A stretch of DNA of 64,000 bases, taken from NCBI GenBank assembly GCA_026125795.1, contig JAHCKM010000001.1, forward strand, positions 2,046,001-2,110,000, given 5' to 3'. The stretch is from Burkholderiaceae bacterium. GTDB taxonomy: Bacteria; Pseudomonadota; Gammaproteobacteria; Burkholderiales; Burkholderiaceae_C. Position numbers and translations under genes: made by a program. Below are positions 42,021 to 52,309 of this stretch, piece by piece (position 1 is the stretch's first letter; the number at the start of each line of letters is the position of its first letter). The notes beneath the pieces were generated by a model. That model ran no database searches. It was not told the origin of the DNA and worked only from the letters and a program-made list of their open reading frames with translations.

Positions 42021-43604
42021 TCAATGCGAGGCGGCCGCTTCGCGCTCGCGCAGCCGAAAGCGCTGGATCTTGCCGGTGGCGGTCTTCGGCAACTCGGCCA
42101 GGAACTCGATCTGGCGCGGGTACTTGTGCGGCGCGAGTTTATTCTTGACGAAGGTCTTCAGCTCGTCTTCGAGCGCGGCGCCGGCGTCGTGGCCCGGCTT
42201 GAGCACCACGAAGGCCTTGGCCCGGGTCAGCCCCTCGGCGTTGGCGATGCCGATCACCGCCGCCTCCAGCACCGCCGGGTGCTGCGCCAGCGTGGCCTCC
42301 ACCTCGAACGGTGACACGTACTGGCCGCTCACCTTGAGCATGTCGTCGCTGCGCCCGGCATAGGTGTACGTGCCGTCGGCGTTGCGCACGTACTTGTCGC
42401 CGCTCTTGGTCCACGCACCCTGGAACGTGGCGTTCGACTTCTCGCGGTTGGCCCAGTACATCAGCGCCGCGCTCGGGCCGCTGATGTAGAGGTCGCCGAC
42501 CTCGCCGTCGGCCACCGGCCGGCCGTCGTCGCCGCGCAGCTCGATGGTGTAGCCGGGCACCGGCCTTCCGGTGCTGCCGTAGTGCACGTCGCCGGGGCGG
42601 TTGGACAAGAAGATGTGCAGCATCTCGGTCGAGCCGATGCCATCGATCACCTCGCAGCCGAAATGTGCCTGGAAGCGTTGGCCGAGTTCGCTCGGCAGCG
42701 CCTCGCCGGCCGATGAGCACAGGCGCAGCGCCACGTCGCTGCGCCGGGGCAACGCAGGCGAGGCCAACATGCCGGCATAGCCGGTGGGCGCGCCGAAGAA
42801 GACCGTGGGCTTGACGCCGAGTGCGCCGGTCCAGCGCTTGAACACCGCATCGGGCGTCGGACGCTCGGCCATCAGCAACACCGAGGCGCCGGCCCACAGC
42901 GGAAAGGTCAGCGCGTTGCCGAGCCCGTAGGCGAAGAACAGCTTGGCGGCCGAGAAGCAGACGTCGGTCTCGTTCAGGCCGAGCACGTCCTGACCGTACA
43001 GCTCGGCGGTCCAGTACAGGTTGGCGTGGGTGTGCACCGTGCCCTTGGGCCGCCCGGTGGAGCCCGACGAATACAACCAGAACGCCGGCTCGTCCGCGGC
43101 CGTGTTGGCGGGTGCCGCCATCGGATCCACCGCTGCGAGGCGCAGCGCCAGATCGGCCTGGCCGTCGGCGAGCGCCGCGCCGGGGTGCGACACCCACACC
43201 TCGCGCACCTCGTGGTTGGCGCCGGCCAGGGCGGTTTGCAGCGCCGGCAGCAGCGCGCCGGAGGTCAGCACCAGCTGCGCGCGGCTGTGCGCCAGCATGT
43301 AGGCCATGTCGTCCGGCGTCAACAGCGTGTTGATCGCCACCGGCACCACGCCGGCGTACAGGCAGCCGAGAAAACTCACCGGCCAGTGGTTGTTGTCATG
43401 CATCACGAGCAGCACGCGTTCGTCGCGATGCACGCCGGCGGCGCGCAGCGCGGCGGCCATGCAGCGCGCTTGGCGCGCCAGATCGCCGTATGTGAGCGAA
43501 CCGCGGTCGTCGATGTAGGCCACCTTGGCGGCATGCGCCGCATGGCGCTGGAACAGCGCGGCAGCGAAGTTGAACTCGGCGGGTGGTGCGGTGGCAGCGG
43601 GCAT
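42021..43604 (-). CDS. bclA: Benzoate-CoA ligase
   Basis: The 527-residue ligase has the ATP P-loop YSSGSTGRPKGTVHTHANLY near residue 168, FFAYGLGNALTFPLWAGAS near residue 215, IDGIGSTEMLHIFLSNRPGD near residue 325, the hinge GRSDDMLKVSGQYVSP near residue 415 and the catalytic Lys in PKTATGKIQRFRL near residue 512. These are hallmarks of benzoate-CoA ligases (BadA/BclA). It makes benzoyl-CoA, the substrate of BoxAB. GAGGAG precedes the ATG. It is divergent from boxR and has a strong predicted promoter bracketed by BoxR-type sites. Confidence 0.95.
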   Translation of the reverse strand: MPAATAPPAEFNFAAALFQRHAAHAAKVAYIDDRGSLTYGDLARQARCMAAALRAAGVHRDERVLLVMHDNNHWPVSFLGCLYAGVVPVAINTLLTPDDMAYMLAHSRAQLVLTSGALLPALQTALAGANHEVREVWVSHPGAALADGQADLALRLAAVDPMAAPANTAADEPAFWLYSSGSTGRPKGTVHTHANLYWTAELYGQDVLGLNETDVCFSAAKLFFAYGLGNALTFPLWAGASVLLMAERPTPDAVFKRWTGALGVKPTVFFGAPTGYAGMLASPALPRRSDVALRLCSSAGEALPSELGQRFQAHFGCEVIDGIGSTEMLHIFLSNRPGDVHYGSTGRPVPGYTIELRGDDGRPVADGEVGDLYISGPSAALMYWANREKSNATFQGAWTKSGDKYVRNADGTYTYAGRSDDMLKVSGQYVSPFEVEATLAQHPAVLEAAVIGIANAEGLTRAKAFVVLKPGHDAGAALEDELKTFVKNKLAPHKYPRQIEFLAELPKTATGKIQRFRLREREAAASH

Positions 43605-43695
43605 CACGGGACTCCTCGACAGCAAGAACGGCACTCTCCGCCTGTGGCGCCGGAGCACGCTCCATGCGGGAAGCGCCTTGCGGTACAGCACACGA

Positions 43696-43709
43696 TGCAT
43701 TATTGTGCG
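43696..43709. promoter_or_regulatory. Candidate BoxR operator 1
   Basis: TGCATTATTGTGCG fits TGCA-N6-TGCA with one mismatch. It lies at the predicted bclA transcription start (about 43712 on the minus strand) and covers TATTGT, a possible boxR -10. The BzdR/BoxR family is known to bind TGCA-containing palindromes of this spacing. Confidence 0.65.
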
Positions 43710-43718
43710 TGCGCTGCG

Positions 43719-43747
43719 ACGATAGTTTTGTCGCCGCGGCCTGTCAA
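43719..43747 (-). promoter_or_regulatory. bclA promoter
   Basis: On the minus strand a perfect -35 TTGACA (43742-43747) is followed by a 17-bp spacer and a -10 TATCGT (43719-43724). The boxC promoter has exactly the same hexamers and spacing. Operator 2 touches the -35 and operator 1 covers the start point. Confidence 0.8.
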
Positions 43748-43760
43748 GCACTATATTGCA
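43747..43760. promoter_or_regulatory. Candidate BoxR operator 2
   Basis: AGCACTATATTGCA fits TGCA-N6-TGCA with one mismatch. It overlaps the end of the bclA -35 element and the first base of the boxR start codon, so bound BoxR could block bclA and interfere with its own gene. Confidence 0.65.
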
Positions 43761-44752
43761 TGAGCCGATCCACAGCCGCACGATCGCCCCGGCCGTCGAA
43801 GCCGCAGGTTGCCACTGGACGCAAGGCAAAGAAATCGGTCCGGACCCGGGCTGCCGCCGCGGACAAACCCGCACCCAAGCCCAATGGCCACGACCCGCTG
43901 CTGGCGGCGCTCGGCGAACGCGTGCGCGGCCTGCGCGCACGGCGCGGGCTCACGCGCAAGGCGGTGGCGCAGGCCGCCGGGGTGTCGGAGCGCCACCTCG
44001 CCAACCTGGAGTACGGCATCGGCAACGCCTCGTTCCTGATCCTGCAGCAGGTGGCGCAGGCGCTGCAGTGCCCGCTGGCCGAGCTGGTGGGCGACGTCAC
44101 CACGTCGTCGCCCGAGTGGCTGCTGATCCGCGAGCTGCTGGAGATACGCAACGAGTCCGAGCTGCGGCGTGCGCGCATTGCGCTCGGCGAGTTGTTCGGT
44201 ACCAAGGGCGATGCGCGCGCGCGCAGCCGGCGCATTGCGTTGATCGGTCTGCGCGGCGCCGGCAAGTCCACGCTCGGCCAGATGCTGGCCGACGACCTGG
44301 AGTTCCCGTTCGTCGAGCTGTCGCGCGAGATCGAGAAATTCGCCGGCTGCACGATCCGCGAGATCCACGACCTGTATGGCACCAATGCGTACCGTCGCTA
44401 CGAACGGCGCGCGCTGGAGGAGGCGATCCAGATCTATCCCGAGGCGGTGATCGCCACGCCGGGCGGCATCGTGTCCGATGCGGCCACCTTCAACGAGCTG
44501 CTGGCGCACTGCACCACGGTGTGGCTGAAGGCCAACCCGGAAGACCACATGCAGCGCGTGGCTGCACAGGGCGACATGCGGCCCATGGCGGCGAGCGCCG
44601 AGGCAATGGACGATCTGAAGCGCATCCTTGCCGGCCGGTTGCCGTTCTATGCCAAGGCCGACCTCAGCTTCGACACCAGCGGCCAGCCGCTCGAGCGCGC
44701 GTTCCAGGGTCTGTGCGCGCAGGTGCGCAGCGCCATCGGCCTCGCGCGCTGA
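43760..44752 (+). CDS. boxR: BoxR regulator: XRE-type DNA-binding domain fused to shikimate-kinase-like domain
   Basis: The 330-residue protein has an unstructured basic N-terminal extension (about 45 residues), an HTH_XRE domain (VRGLRARRGLTRKAVAQAAG, then GVSERHLANLEYGIGNAS) and a shikimate-kinase-like domain with the P-loop IALIGLRGAGKSTLGQML near residue 155. This is the BzdR/BoxR layout, in which the kinase-like domain senses benzoyl-CoA and releases repression. It lies between bclA and boxC. There is no evident ribosome binding site at the ATG. The extension is longer than I expect for the family. Confidence 0.93.
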   Translation: MSRSTAARSPRPSKPQVATGRKAKKSVRTRAAAADKPAPKPNGHDPLLAALGERVRGLRARRGLTRKAVAQAAGVSERHLANLEYGIGNASFLILQQVAQALQCPLAELVGDVTTSSPEWLLIRELLEIRNESELRRARIALGELFGTKGDARARSRRIALIGLRGAGKSTLGQMLADDLEFPFVELSREIEKFAGCTIREIHDLYGTNAYRRYERRALEEAIQIYPEAVIATPGGIVSDAATFNELLAHCTTVWLKANPEDHMQRVAAQGDMRPMAASAEAMDDLKRILAGRLPFYAKADLSFDTSGQPLERAFQGLCAQVRSAIGLAR

Positions 44753-44807
44753 TCGGCTACCAGCGGCGGCATTGCCGCGCCGCATGACCCGGCGCACAGT
44801 AGGTGGC

Positions 44808-44836
44808 TTGACAGGTCCGTTGATATGCACTATCGT
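44808..44836 (+). promoter_or_regulatory. boxC promoter
   Basis: TTGACA (44808-44813), a 17-bp spacer and TATCGT (44831-44836) predict a start near 44843, giving a leader of about 57 bases before boxC. The hexamers and spacer length equal those of the bclA promoter. The -10 lies inside operator 3. Confidence 0.8.
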
Positions 44837-44839
44837 GCA
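44826..44839. promoter_or_regulatory. Candidate BoxR operator 3
   Basis: TGCACTATCGTGCA is a perfect TGCA-N6-TGCA site. With flanks it is a perfect 6-bp inverted repeat, ATGCAC-TATC-GTGCAT, covering the -10 of the boxC promoter. Confidence 0.75.
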
Positions 44840-44867
44840 TCAATCGCGGACGATCCCGCGCACCTGA

Positions 44868-44881
44868 GGCACTATAGTGCA
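44868..44881. promoter_or_regulatory. Candidate BoxR operator 4
   Basis: GGCACTATAGTGCA fits the motif with one mismatch and contains the palindrome GCACTATAGTGC. Its centre lies 42 bp from operator 3, four helical turns, which would suit co-operative binding. It is in the boxC leader, 18 bp before the start codon. Confidence 0.7.
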
Positions 44882-44899
44882 TAAACCGCAGGAGACCGC

Positions 44900-46561
44900 A
44901 TGAGCACCGCGCCCCTCGTCGACTACCGCACCGACCCCTCGCTGTACCGCCACTGGAAGCTGAGCTTCGACGGGCCGGTCGCCACGCTGGCCATGGACGT
45001 GTCGGAAGACGCGGGCCTGAGGCCGGGCTACAAGCTGAAGCTCAACAGCTACGACCTCGGAGTCGACATCGAGCTGCACGACGCGCTGCAGCGCATCCGC
45101 TTCGAGCACCCCGAGGTGCGCTCGGTGATCGTCACGAGCCTGAAGGACCGCGTGTTCTGCTCCGGCGCCAACATCTTCATGCTCGGGCTGTCGAGCCATG
45201 CGTGGAAGGTGAACTTCTGCAAGTTCACCAACGAGACGCGCAACGGCATCGAAGACAGCTCCGAGCACTCGGGCCTGAAGTTCGTCGCCGCGCTCAACGG
45301 CTCGTGCGCCGGCGGCGGCTACGAGCTGGCTCTGGCCTGCGACGACATCGTGCTGATCGACGACCGCTCGTCGTCGGTGTCGCTGCCCGAAGTGCCGCTG
45401 CTCGGGGTGCTGCCGGGCACCGGCGGCCTGACGCGCGTGACCGACAAGCGGCACGTGCGCCACGATCTGGCGGACATCTTCTGCACCACCACCGAAGGCG
45501 TGCGCGGCCAGCGCGCGCTGCAGTGGCGGCTGGTTGACGCGGTGGTCAAGCCGGCGCAGTTCGGCGCCGCGGTGCAGGAGCGCGCCCGCAAGCTCGCCGA
45601 CGGCAGCGACCGTCCGGCCGACGCCAGGGGCGTGGCGCTGCCGCGCATCGAGCGCACCATCGCCGGCGACGCGGTGACCTACGAGCACGTGCAGGTCCAG
45701 ATCGACCGTGCACGCCGCACCGCCACCCTAACGGTGAAGGCGCCCGGCGCCACACCAGCAGCCACCGACATCGCCGGCATCGAATCCGCCGGCGCGGCCT
45801 GGTGGCCGCTGGCGATGGCGCGCCAGCTCGACGATGCGATCCTGCACCTGCGCACCAACGAACTCGACATCGGGCTGTGGCTGCTCAAGACCACAGGCGA
45901 TGCCGCGCCGGTGCTGGCGCTCGACCAGGCGCTGGCGCGGCACGCGAAGCACTGGTTTGTGCGCGAGACGCAGGGCCTGCTGCGCCGCACGCTGGCGCGG
46001 CTCGACGTATCGGCACGCACGCTGTTTGCGCTGATCGAGCCGGGCTCGTGCTTCGCCGGCACGCTGGCCGAGCTGGCGTTCGCCGCCGACCGCGCCTACA
46101 TGCTGGCACTGCCCGACGACGAAGCGCGGGCGCCCAAGCTGACGCTGTCGGACCAGAACTTCGGCGCCTATCCCATGGCCAACGGGCAGGCGCGCCTGGT
46201 GCGCCGCTTCTACGGCGAGGCCGAGCCGCTGCGTGCGGCCAAGGAGACGATCGGGCGCGCGCTCGACGCCGATGCCGCGCTCGCGCTCGGGCTGGTGACC
46301 TCGGTGCCCGACGACATCGACTGGCCCGACGAGACCCGCATCGCGATCGAGGAGCGTGTGGCGATGTCGCCCGACGCGCTGACCGGCCTGGAGGCAAACC
46401 TGCGTTTCGGTGGACACGAGAACATGGCCAGCCGCATCTTCGGCCGCTTGACCGCCTGGCAGAACTGGATCTTCATCCGTCCCAACGCGGTCGGCGAGAA
46501 AGGCGCGCTCAAGGTCTACGGCAAGGGCGAGAAAGCGCAGTTCGACTGGAACCGCGTGTGA
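44900..46561 (+). CDS. boxC: Benzoyl-CoA-dihydrodiol lyase (2,3-epoxybenzoyl-CoA dihydrolase)
   Basis: The 553-residue protein of the crotonase superfamily has two related halves. Landmarks are VRSVIVTSLKDRVFCSGANI near residue 74, NGSCAGGGYELALACDDIVL near residue 133 and PEVPLLGVLPGTGGLTRVTD near residue 164. It opens the ring of the BoxAB product, yielding 3,4-dehydroadipyl-CoA semialdehyde and formate in the box pathway. AGGAG precedes the ATG. It is the first gene of the boxCBA operon. Confidence 0.97.
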   Translation: MSTAPLVDYRTDPSLYRHWKLSFDGPVATLAMDVSEDAGLRPGYKLKLNSYDLGVDIELHDALQRIRFEHPEVRSVIVTSLKDRVFCSGANIFMLGLSSHAWKVNFCKFTNETRNGIEDSSEHSGLKFVAALNGSCAGGGYELALACDDIVLIDDRSSSVSLPEVPLLGVLPGTGGLTRVTDKRHVRHDLADIFCTTTEGVRGQRALQWRLVDAVVKPAQFGAAVQERARKLADGSDRPADARGVALPRIERTIAGDAVTYEHVQVQIDRARRTATLTVKAPGATPAATDIAGIESAGAAWWPLAMARQLDDAILHLRTNELDIGLWLLKTTGDAAPVLALDQALARHAKHWFVRETQGLLRRTLARLDVSARTLFALIEPGSCFAGTLAELAFAADRAYMLALPDDEARAPKLTLSDQNFGAYPMANGQARLVRRFYGEAEPLRAAKETIGRALDADAALALGLVTSVPDDIDWPDETRIAIEERVAMSPDALTGLEANLRFGGHENMASRIFGRLTAWQNWIFIRPNAVGEKGALKVYGKGEKAQFDWNRV

Positions 46562-46713
46562 GCGCCGCATCCGCCTGCTGCGCGGCCACAGCACGCGCCG
46601 GCGATGCTCGCCGTACGCCAGTACGGCTGCGCTTCTCGGCGCACGCTGAGGCCGCTCGCGACGGCGGCTGCCGCACTCACTGCATCAACTGAACACTCCA
46701 TGGAGAGGCCTTC
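46562..46713. other. boxC-boxB intercistronic region
   Basis: This 152-bp gap contains an inverted CGTAC/GTACG pair near 46611-46623 within a GC-rich segment and a GGAGAGG ribosome binding site for boxB. I see no promoter or gene, so boxB is presumably read from the boxC promoter. Confidence 0.5.
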
Positions 46714-48141
<1,428 letters not shown>

Positions 48142-48183
48142 AGCGCAGGCCAAGAGGCATGATGCAGCCTGGGATTCGCTGAG

Positions 48184-49455
48184 ATGGACATGGCCGTAGC
48201 CGACGACGTGCTGAACCAGCACGTGATCGACCCCGAGATCTGCATCCGCTGCAACACCTGCGAGGCCACCTGCCCGGTGGGCGCGGTCACGCACGACGCG
48301 CGCAACTACGTGGTCGACCCGGCCAAGTGCAACCACTGCATGGATTGCATCCCGCCGTGCCCCACCGGCTCGATCGACAACTGGCGCCGCGTGCTGAAGG
48401 TGCGGGCGTACACCGTCGAGGAGCAGCTGAGCTGGGATGTGCTGCCGGCCGAGGTGCCGCTGGAACAGCAGCGCGGCGAGGGCGGCGTCGACGTGGCCGT
48501 GCAACCGGCGCCGGCCGCGCCGCCGGCCGTGCAGCCCGAGCCGGGCGAGAGTGTGTTCAGCAGCGCGGCGTTCAACGCCACGCTGCCGCCGTGGTCGGCC
48601 GCGCATGCCTACGCCAACCTCTACGGGCCGAAGAACCCGACCACCGCCACCGTGGTGGGCAACTTCCGCGTCACCGAGGTCGGCAAGGAGTACGACACCC
48701 ACCATATCGTGCTCGACTTCGGCGCGATGCCGTTCCCGGTGCTCGAAGGACAGAGCATCGGCATCGTGCCGCCGGGCACCGACGCCCAGGGCCGCGCGCA
48801 CCACGCGCGCCAGTATTCGATCGCCAGCCCTCGCAACGGCGAGCGCCCCGGCTACAACAACCTCTCGCTCACCGTGAAGCGTGTGCTCGAGGACCACCAG
48901 GGTCGTCCGGTGCGCGGCGTGGCGAGCAACTACCTGTGCGACCTGAAGATCGGCGACACGGTGCAGGTGATCGGCCCGTTCGGCACCAGCTTCCTGATGC
49001 CGAACCATCCGCGCTCCAACATCGTGATGATCTGCACCGGCACCGGCTCGGCGCCGATGCGCGCCATGACCGAATGGCGGCGCCGCCTGCGCGCCTCGGG
49101 CAAGTTCGAGGGTGGCAAGCTGATGCTGTTCTTCGGCGCGCGCACCAAGGAGGAGCTGCCGTACTTCGGCCCGCTGCAGAGCCTGCCCAAGGACTTCATC
49201 GACATCCACCTGGCGTTCTCGCGCACCGCCGGCGCGCCCAAGACCTATGTGCAGGACCTGATGCGCCAGCGTGCGGCCGACCTCGGCGCGTTGCTGAGGG
49301 ACACCAACACCTGCATCTACGTGTGCGGCCTGAAGGCGATGGAAGACGGCGTGTTGCTGGCGCTGCGCGACGTGGCGCAGCAAGCCGGCCTGTCGTGGGA
49401 CACGCTGGGTGCCGCGCTCAAGCGCGAAGGCCGCCTGCACCTCGAGACCTACTGA
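48184..49455 (+). CDS. boxA: Benzoyl-CoA 2,3-epoxidase reductase subunit A
   Basis: The 423-residue protein has two [4Fe-4S] motifs at the N-terminus ([12 protein letters not shown] near residue 20, [12 protein letters not shown] near residue 49). A variable linker rich in Ala/Pro follows, then a ferredoxin-NADP reductase-like module with [11 protein letters not shown] (FAD) near residue 213 and [20 protein letters not shown] (NADPH) near residue 285. It feeds electrons from NADPH to BoxB. ATG 48184 is used, and 48190 is possible. It ends the boxCBA operon. Confidence 0.97.
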   Translation: MDMAVADDVLNQHVIDPEICIRCNTCEATCPVGAVTHDARNYVVDPAKCNHCMDCIPPCPTGSIDNWRRVLKVRAYTVEEQLSWDVLPAEVPLEQQRGEGGVDVAVQPAPAAPPAVQPEPGESVFSSAAFNATLPPWSAAHAYANLYGPKNPTTATVVGNFRVTEVGKEYDTHHIVLDFGAMPFPVLEGQSIGIVPPGTDAQGRAHHARQYSIASPRNGERPGYNNLSLTVKRVLEDHQGRPVRGVASNYLCDLKIGDTVQVIGPFGTSFLMPNHPRSNIVMICTGTGSAPMRAMTEWRRRLRASGKFEGGKLMLFFGARTKEELPYFGPLQSLPKDFIDIHLAFSRTAGAPKTYVQDLMRQRAADLGALLRDTNTCIYVCGLKAMEDGVLLALRDVAQQAGLSWDTLGAALKREGRLHLETY

Positions 49456-49497
49456 CGCAAGCCCGCGTCACGTCCGGCGCGCTATCCTGCGTCGGAC

Positions 49498-51068
49498 ATG
49501 GCAAATCCCTCAGTGCGCAGCGCACGGCGCAGCGGCAACGCGCTGCCCGACGGCGCTCGGTTGGGGGAGTTCGAGCTGCGCAGCGTGATCGGCGAAGGCG
49601 GCTTCGGCATCGTCTACCTCGCCTGGGACCATCTGCTGCACCGGCAGGTGGCGATCAAGGAGTACATGCCGTCAACGCTGGCGACGCGTTCGCGAACCAC
49701 CGCCGACGTCACGCCGCACTCCGACAAGGTGGCCGAGACCTTCCAGCTCGGCCTGCGCAGCTTCATCAACGAGGCGCAGCTGCTGGCGAGCTTCGATCAT
49801 CCGTCGCTGCTCAAGGTGTACCGCTTCTGGGAGGCCAACGGCACGGCGTACATGGTGATGCCGTACTACCAGGGCACGACGCTCAAGCGTGCGCTGATGG
49901 CGCTGAACGCGCCGCCCGAAGAGGGCTGGCTGCTGACGCAGCTGGGCCACCTGCTCGATGCGCTGGAGGTGATGCACGAGGCGCACTGCTACCACCGCGA
50001 CATCGCGCCGGACAACATCCTGCTGCTCGACGAAGGGCACCCGTTGCTGCTGGATTTCGGCGCCGCGCGGCGCGTGATCGGCGACGCGACGCAGGCGCTG
50101 ACCGCGTTCCTGAAGCCCGGTTATGCGCCGGTGGAGCAGTACGCCGAGATGCCGTCGATGAAGCAGGGCGCCTGGACCGATCTGTACGCGCTGGGCTCGG
50201 TGGTGCACTACGCGGTGATGGGCCACACGCCGCCGGAGTCGGTGGCGCGCCTGGTCACCGACACCATGGTGCCGGTGCAGCAAGCCGCCGCCGGCCGCTA
50301 CAGCGCGCGTTTCTTGCGCGCCATCGATCATGCGCTCGGCGTGCGCCCGCAGGACCGGCCGCAAAGCGTGGCCGAGCTGCGCGCCGAGCTGGGCCTGCAG
50401 CAGCGCGTGCCGCGCCTGCGCAAGCCGGGCGACATCCCCACCGCGCCGCAGCCGTTGGACTCGCGCCCGGCGGCGTTCGACGACGACGCCACGCGGCCGC
50501 CCGAGGCGCCCACGGTCGTGCCGCTGCAGGCCACGCCGCGCGCGATGCCGCCGACGTCGGCGCGCGCGCCGTGTCGCAGCGCCGCCTGTGGGTCGGCGCC
50601 GCGTTGTTGGCGACGGCGGCGATCGGCATCGGGGGTGGTGGGCCCTGCGGCCGGCGGCGCTCCCCGGTCGCAGCGCCGCCGGCACCCGCTGCACCGGACA
50701 CGGCCGCGACGGCCGCGGGCGACGGCGCGGCAGCGGGCCGGTCCGAAGGCCCGGCCACCGAGCCGTCGAAGCCGCCACCCGGGCAGATCGACGCCACCGA
50801 GGCCGTGGCGCCGCCGCCACTGAGCACCGCCGATGAGCCGCCGCAGACCGCGGCTGAACCGCCCCCAAGAACCGCGGCTGAATCGACCCCAAAGGCCGAG
50901 GCTGAATCGCCGCCGGCGCCGCGCAGCGAGGCGGCCAAGCCGCCACGGCCAACCGCCCCTAAATTGAACTCGCAAAACCCACGCTGCACGGAGATCATTG
51001 CGCGTGTGTCGCTCGGCGAGCCGCTGAGCGCTGCAGAGCGCGCCATCTTGCAGGGGGAGTGCCGATGA
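49498..51068 (+). CDS. Ser/Thr protein kinase with membrane anchor, apparent frameshift
   Basis: Frame one (49498 to about 50560) encodes a full kinase domain: glycine loop IGEGGFGIVY, Lys in VAIKEYM, HRDIAPDNILLL and DFGAARRV. After that the plausible protein lies in another frame: a transmembrane segment (RRLWVGAALLATAAIGI), a long Pro/Ala/Glu-rich region and a C-terminal CTEIIARVSLGEPLSAAERA. The frames must join at the GC dinucleotide tract 50560-50569, by gain of two bases or loss of one. The second frame is real because its stop overlaps the next ATG as ATGA. The rejoined product would be about 520 residues; as written the kinase frame ends at 50823. Confidence 0.82.
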
Positions 51069-52288
51069 ACGCTTCGTGGACACGCGCAGCCGTGCAATGG
51101 GCCGCCACCGGCGCCGTGCTCGTGATGCTGGGCGGCGCCGGCTGCCAGAGCACCGGGCCCACCGTCATCAGCAACGAGCTGCCGTTCGACGAGGCGGTCT
51201 CCGCCGCCACCGACGGTCTGGTGGCGCAGACGCAGAAGCTGCCGGCCTTCCTGGCCAAGGTCGAGGCCAAGGTCGGGGCCACCGTGGCGCGTCGTGCGGT
51301 GGTGGTCGATCCGATGCTCGACGCCGCGTCCGGCCAACAAACGCAGGTGACGCGCCAGCTCGAGCAGCGCGTGACCGATCGGCTGCGCAACCAGCACCAG
51401 CAGTTCGAGGTGCTGGCGTTCCAGGGGCCCAACCTCGCGCGCACCCAATACCTGCTCACCGGCACGTTGGTGCGGCAGCCCGGTGCCGGTGCCAAGCGAC
51501 CGTTCATGATCAACCTGGCGCTGGTCGAGATGGCATCGCGCAACGTGCTGGCTCAGGCCAGTGCGCTGGCGCGCGATGACGGGCTGGACACCACGCCGAC
51601 CGCGTACTACCAGGACAGCCCGATCCTGGTGAAGGATCAGGTGATCGACGGCTACATCCGCACCGCGCAGACCGCCCCTGGCCAGCCGGCCAACGCGTAC
51701 TACCTCGAGCGCGTGGCCGCTGCCGCGTTGATCAACGACGCCACCAATGCCTACAACGCAAGCCAGTACAACGATGCGCTCGGCCTGTACCGTCAGGCCG
51801 TCGCCACGCCGGCCGGCGAACAGCTGCGCGCGTTGAACGGCGTCTACCTGTCGAGCTGGCGCCTCGGTCGCATCGCCGAGGCCGAGGAGGCTTTCGGACG
51901 CGTGGTGGCGTTCGGCCTGGCCAATCGCAACCTCGGTGTGAAGTTCCTCTTCAACCCCGGCAGCACCGAGTTCTGGTCCGACCCCAAGGTCAACGGGCCG
52001 TATGCGCTGTGGCTGCGCCAGATCGCGCGCCAGGCCGGCGCCGCCAAGGTGTGCATGAACGTGGTGGGCCACACCAGCCGCACCGGCTCCGAGCAGACCA
52101 ACGATCGGCTGTCGCAGGCGCGCGCCACGGTGATCAAACAGAAGCTCGACGCCGAGGTGAGCGACCTGGCCACGCGCACGCGCGCCAGCGGCGTGGGCTG
52201 GCGCGAGAACATCATCGGCACCGGCAGCGACGACGTGAGCGACGCGCTCGATCGCCGCGTCGAATTCAAGATCACCAACTGCACTTAG
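51065..52288 (+). CDS. OmpA-like lipoprotein
   Basis: The 407-residue protein has an N-terminal lipoprotein-type signal (MLGGAGC, modified Cys near residue 28), a CsgG/penicillin-binding-protein-activator-like middle with QYLLTGTLVRQPG, a TPR-like section (NASQYNDALGLYRQAVATPA) and a C-terminal OmpA peptidoglycan-binding domain (NVVGHTSRTGSEQTNDRLSQ). It is translationally coupled to the kinase gene. I infer that the pair senses or modifies the envelope; the kinase target is unknown. Confidence 0.87.
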   Translation: MNASWTRAAVQWAATGAVLVMLGGAGCQSTGPTVISNELPFDEAVSAATDGLVAQTQKLPAFLAKVEAKVGATVARRAVVVDPMLDAASGQQTQVTRQLEQRVTDRLRNQHQQFEVLAFQGPNLARTQYLLTGTLVRQPGAGAKRPFMINLALVEMASRNVLAQASALARDDGLDTTPTAYYQDSPILVKDQVIDGYIRTAQTAPGQPANAYYLERVAAAALINDATNAYNASQYNDALGLYRQAVATPAGEQLRALNGVYLSSWRLGRIAEAEEAFGRVVAFGLANRNLGVKFLFNPGSTEFWSDPKVNGPYALWLRQIARQAGAAKVCMNVVGHTSRTGSEQTNDRLSQARATVIKQKLDAEVSDLATRTRASGVGWRENIIGTGSDDVSDALDRRVEFKITNCT

Positions 52289-52309
52289 AGATTCGCGCGC
52301 CGAGTTTCT

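Noticed and set aside
43760-44752. Shikimate kinase (aroK) as a biosynthetic enzyme
   Set aside because: The kinase-like domain follows an XRE DNA-binding domain and lies between bclA and boxC, the layout of BoxR regulators rather than of aroK.
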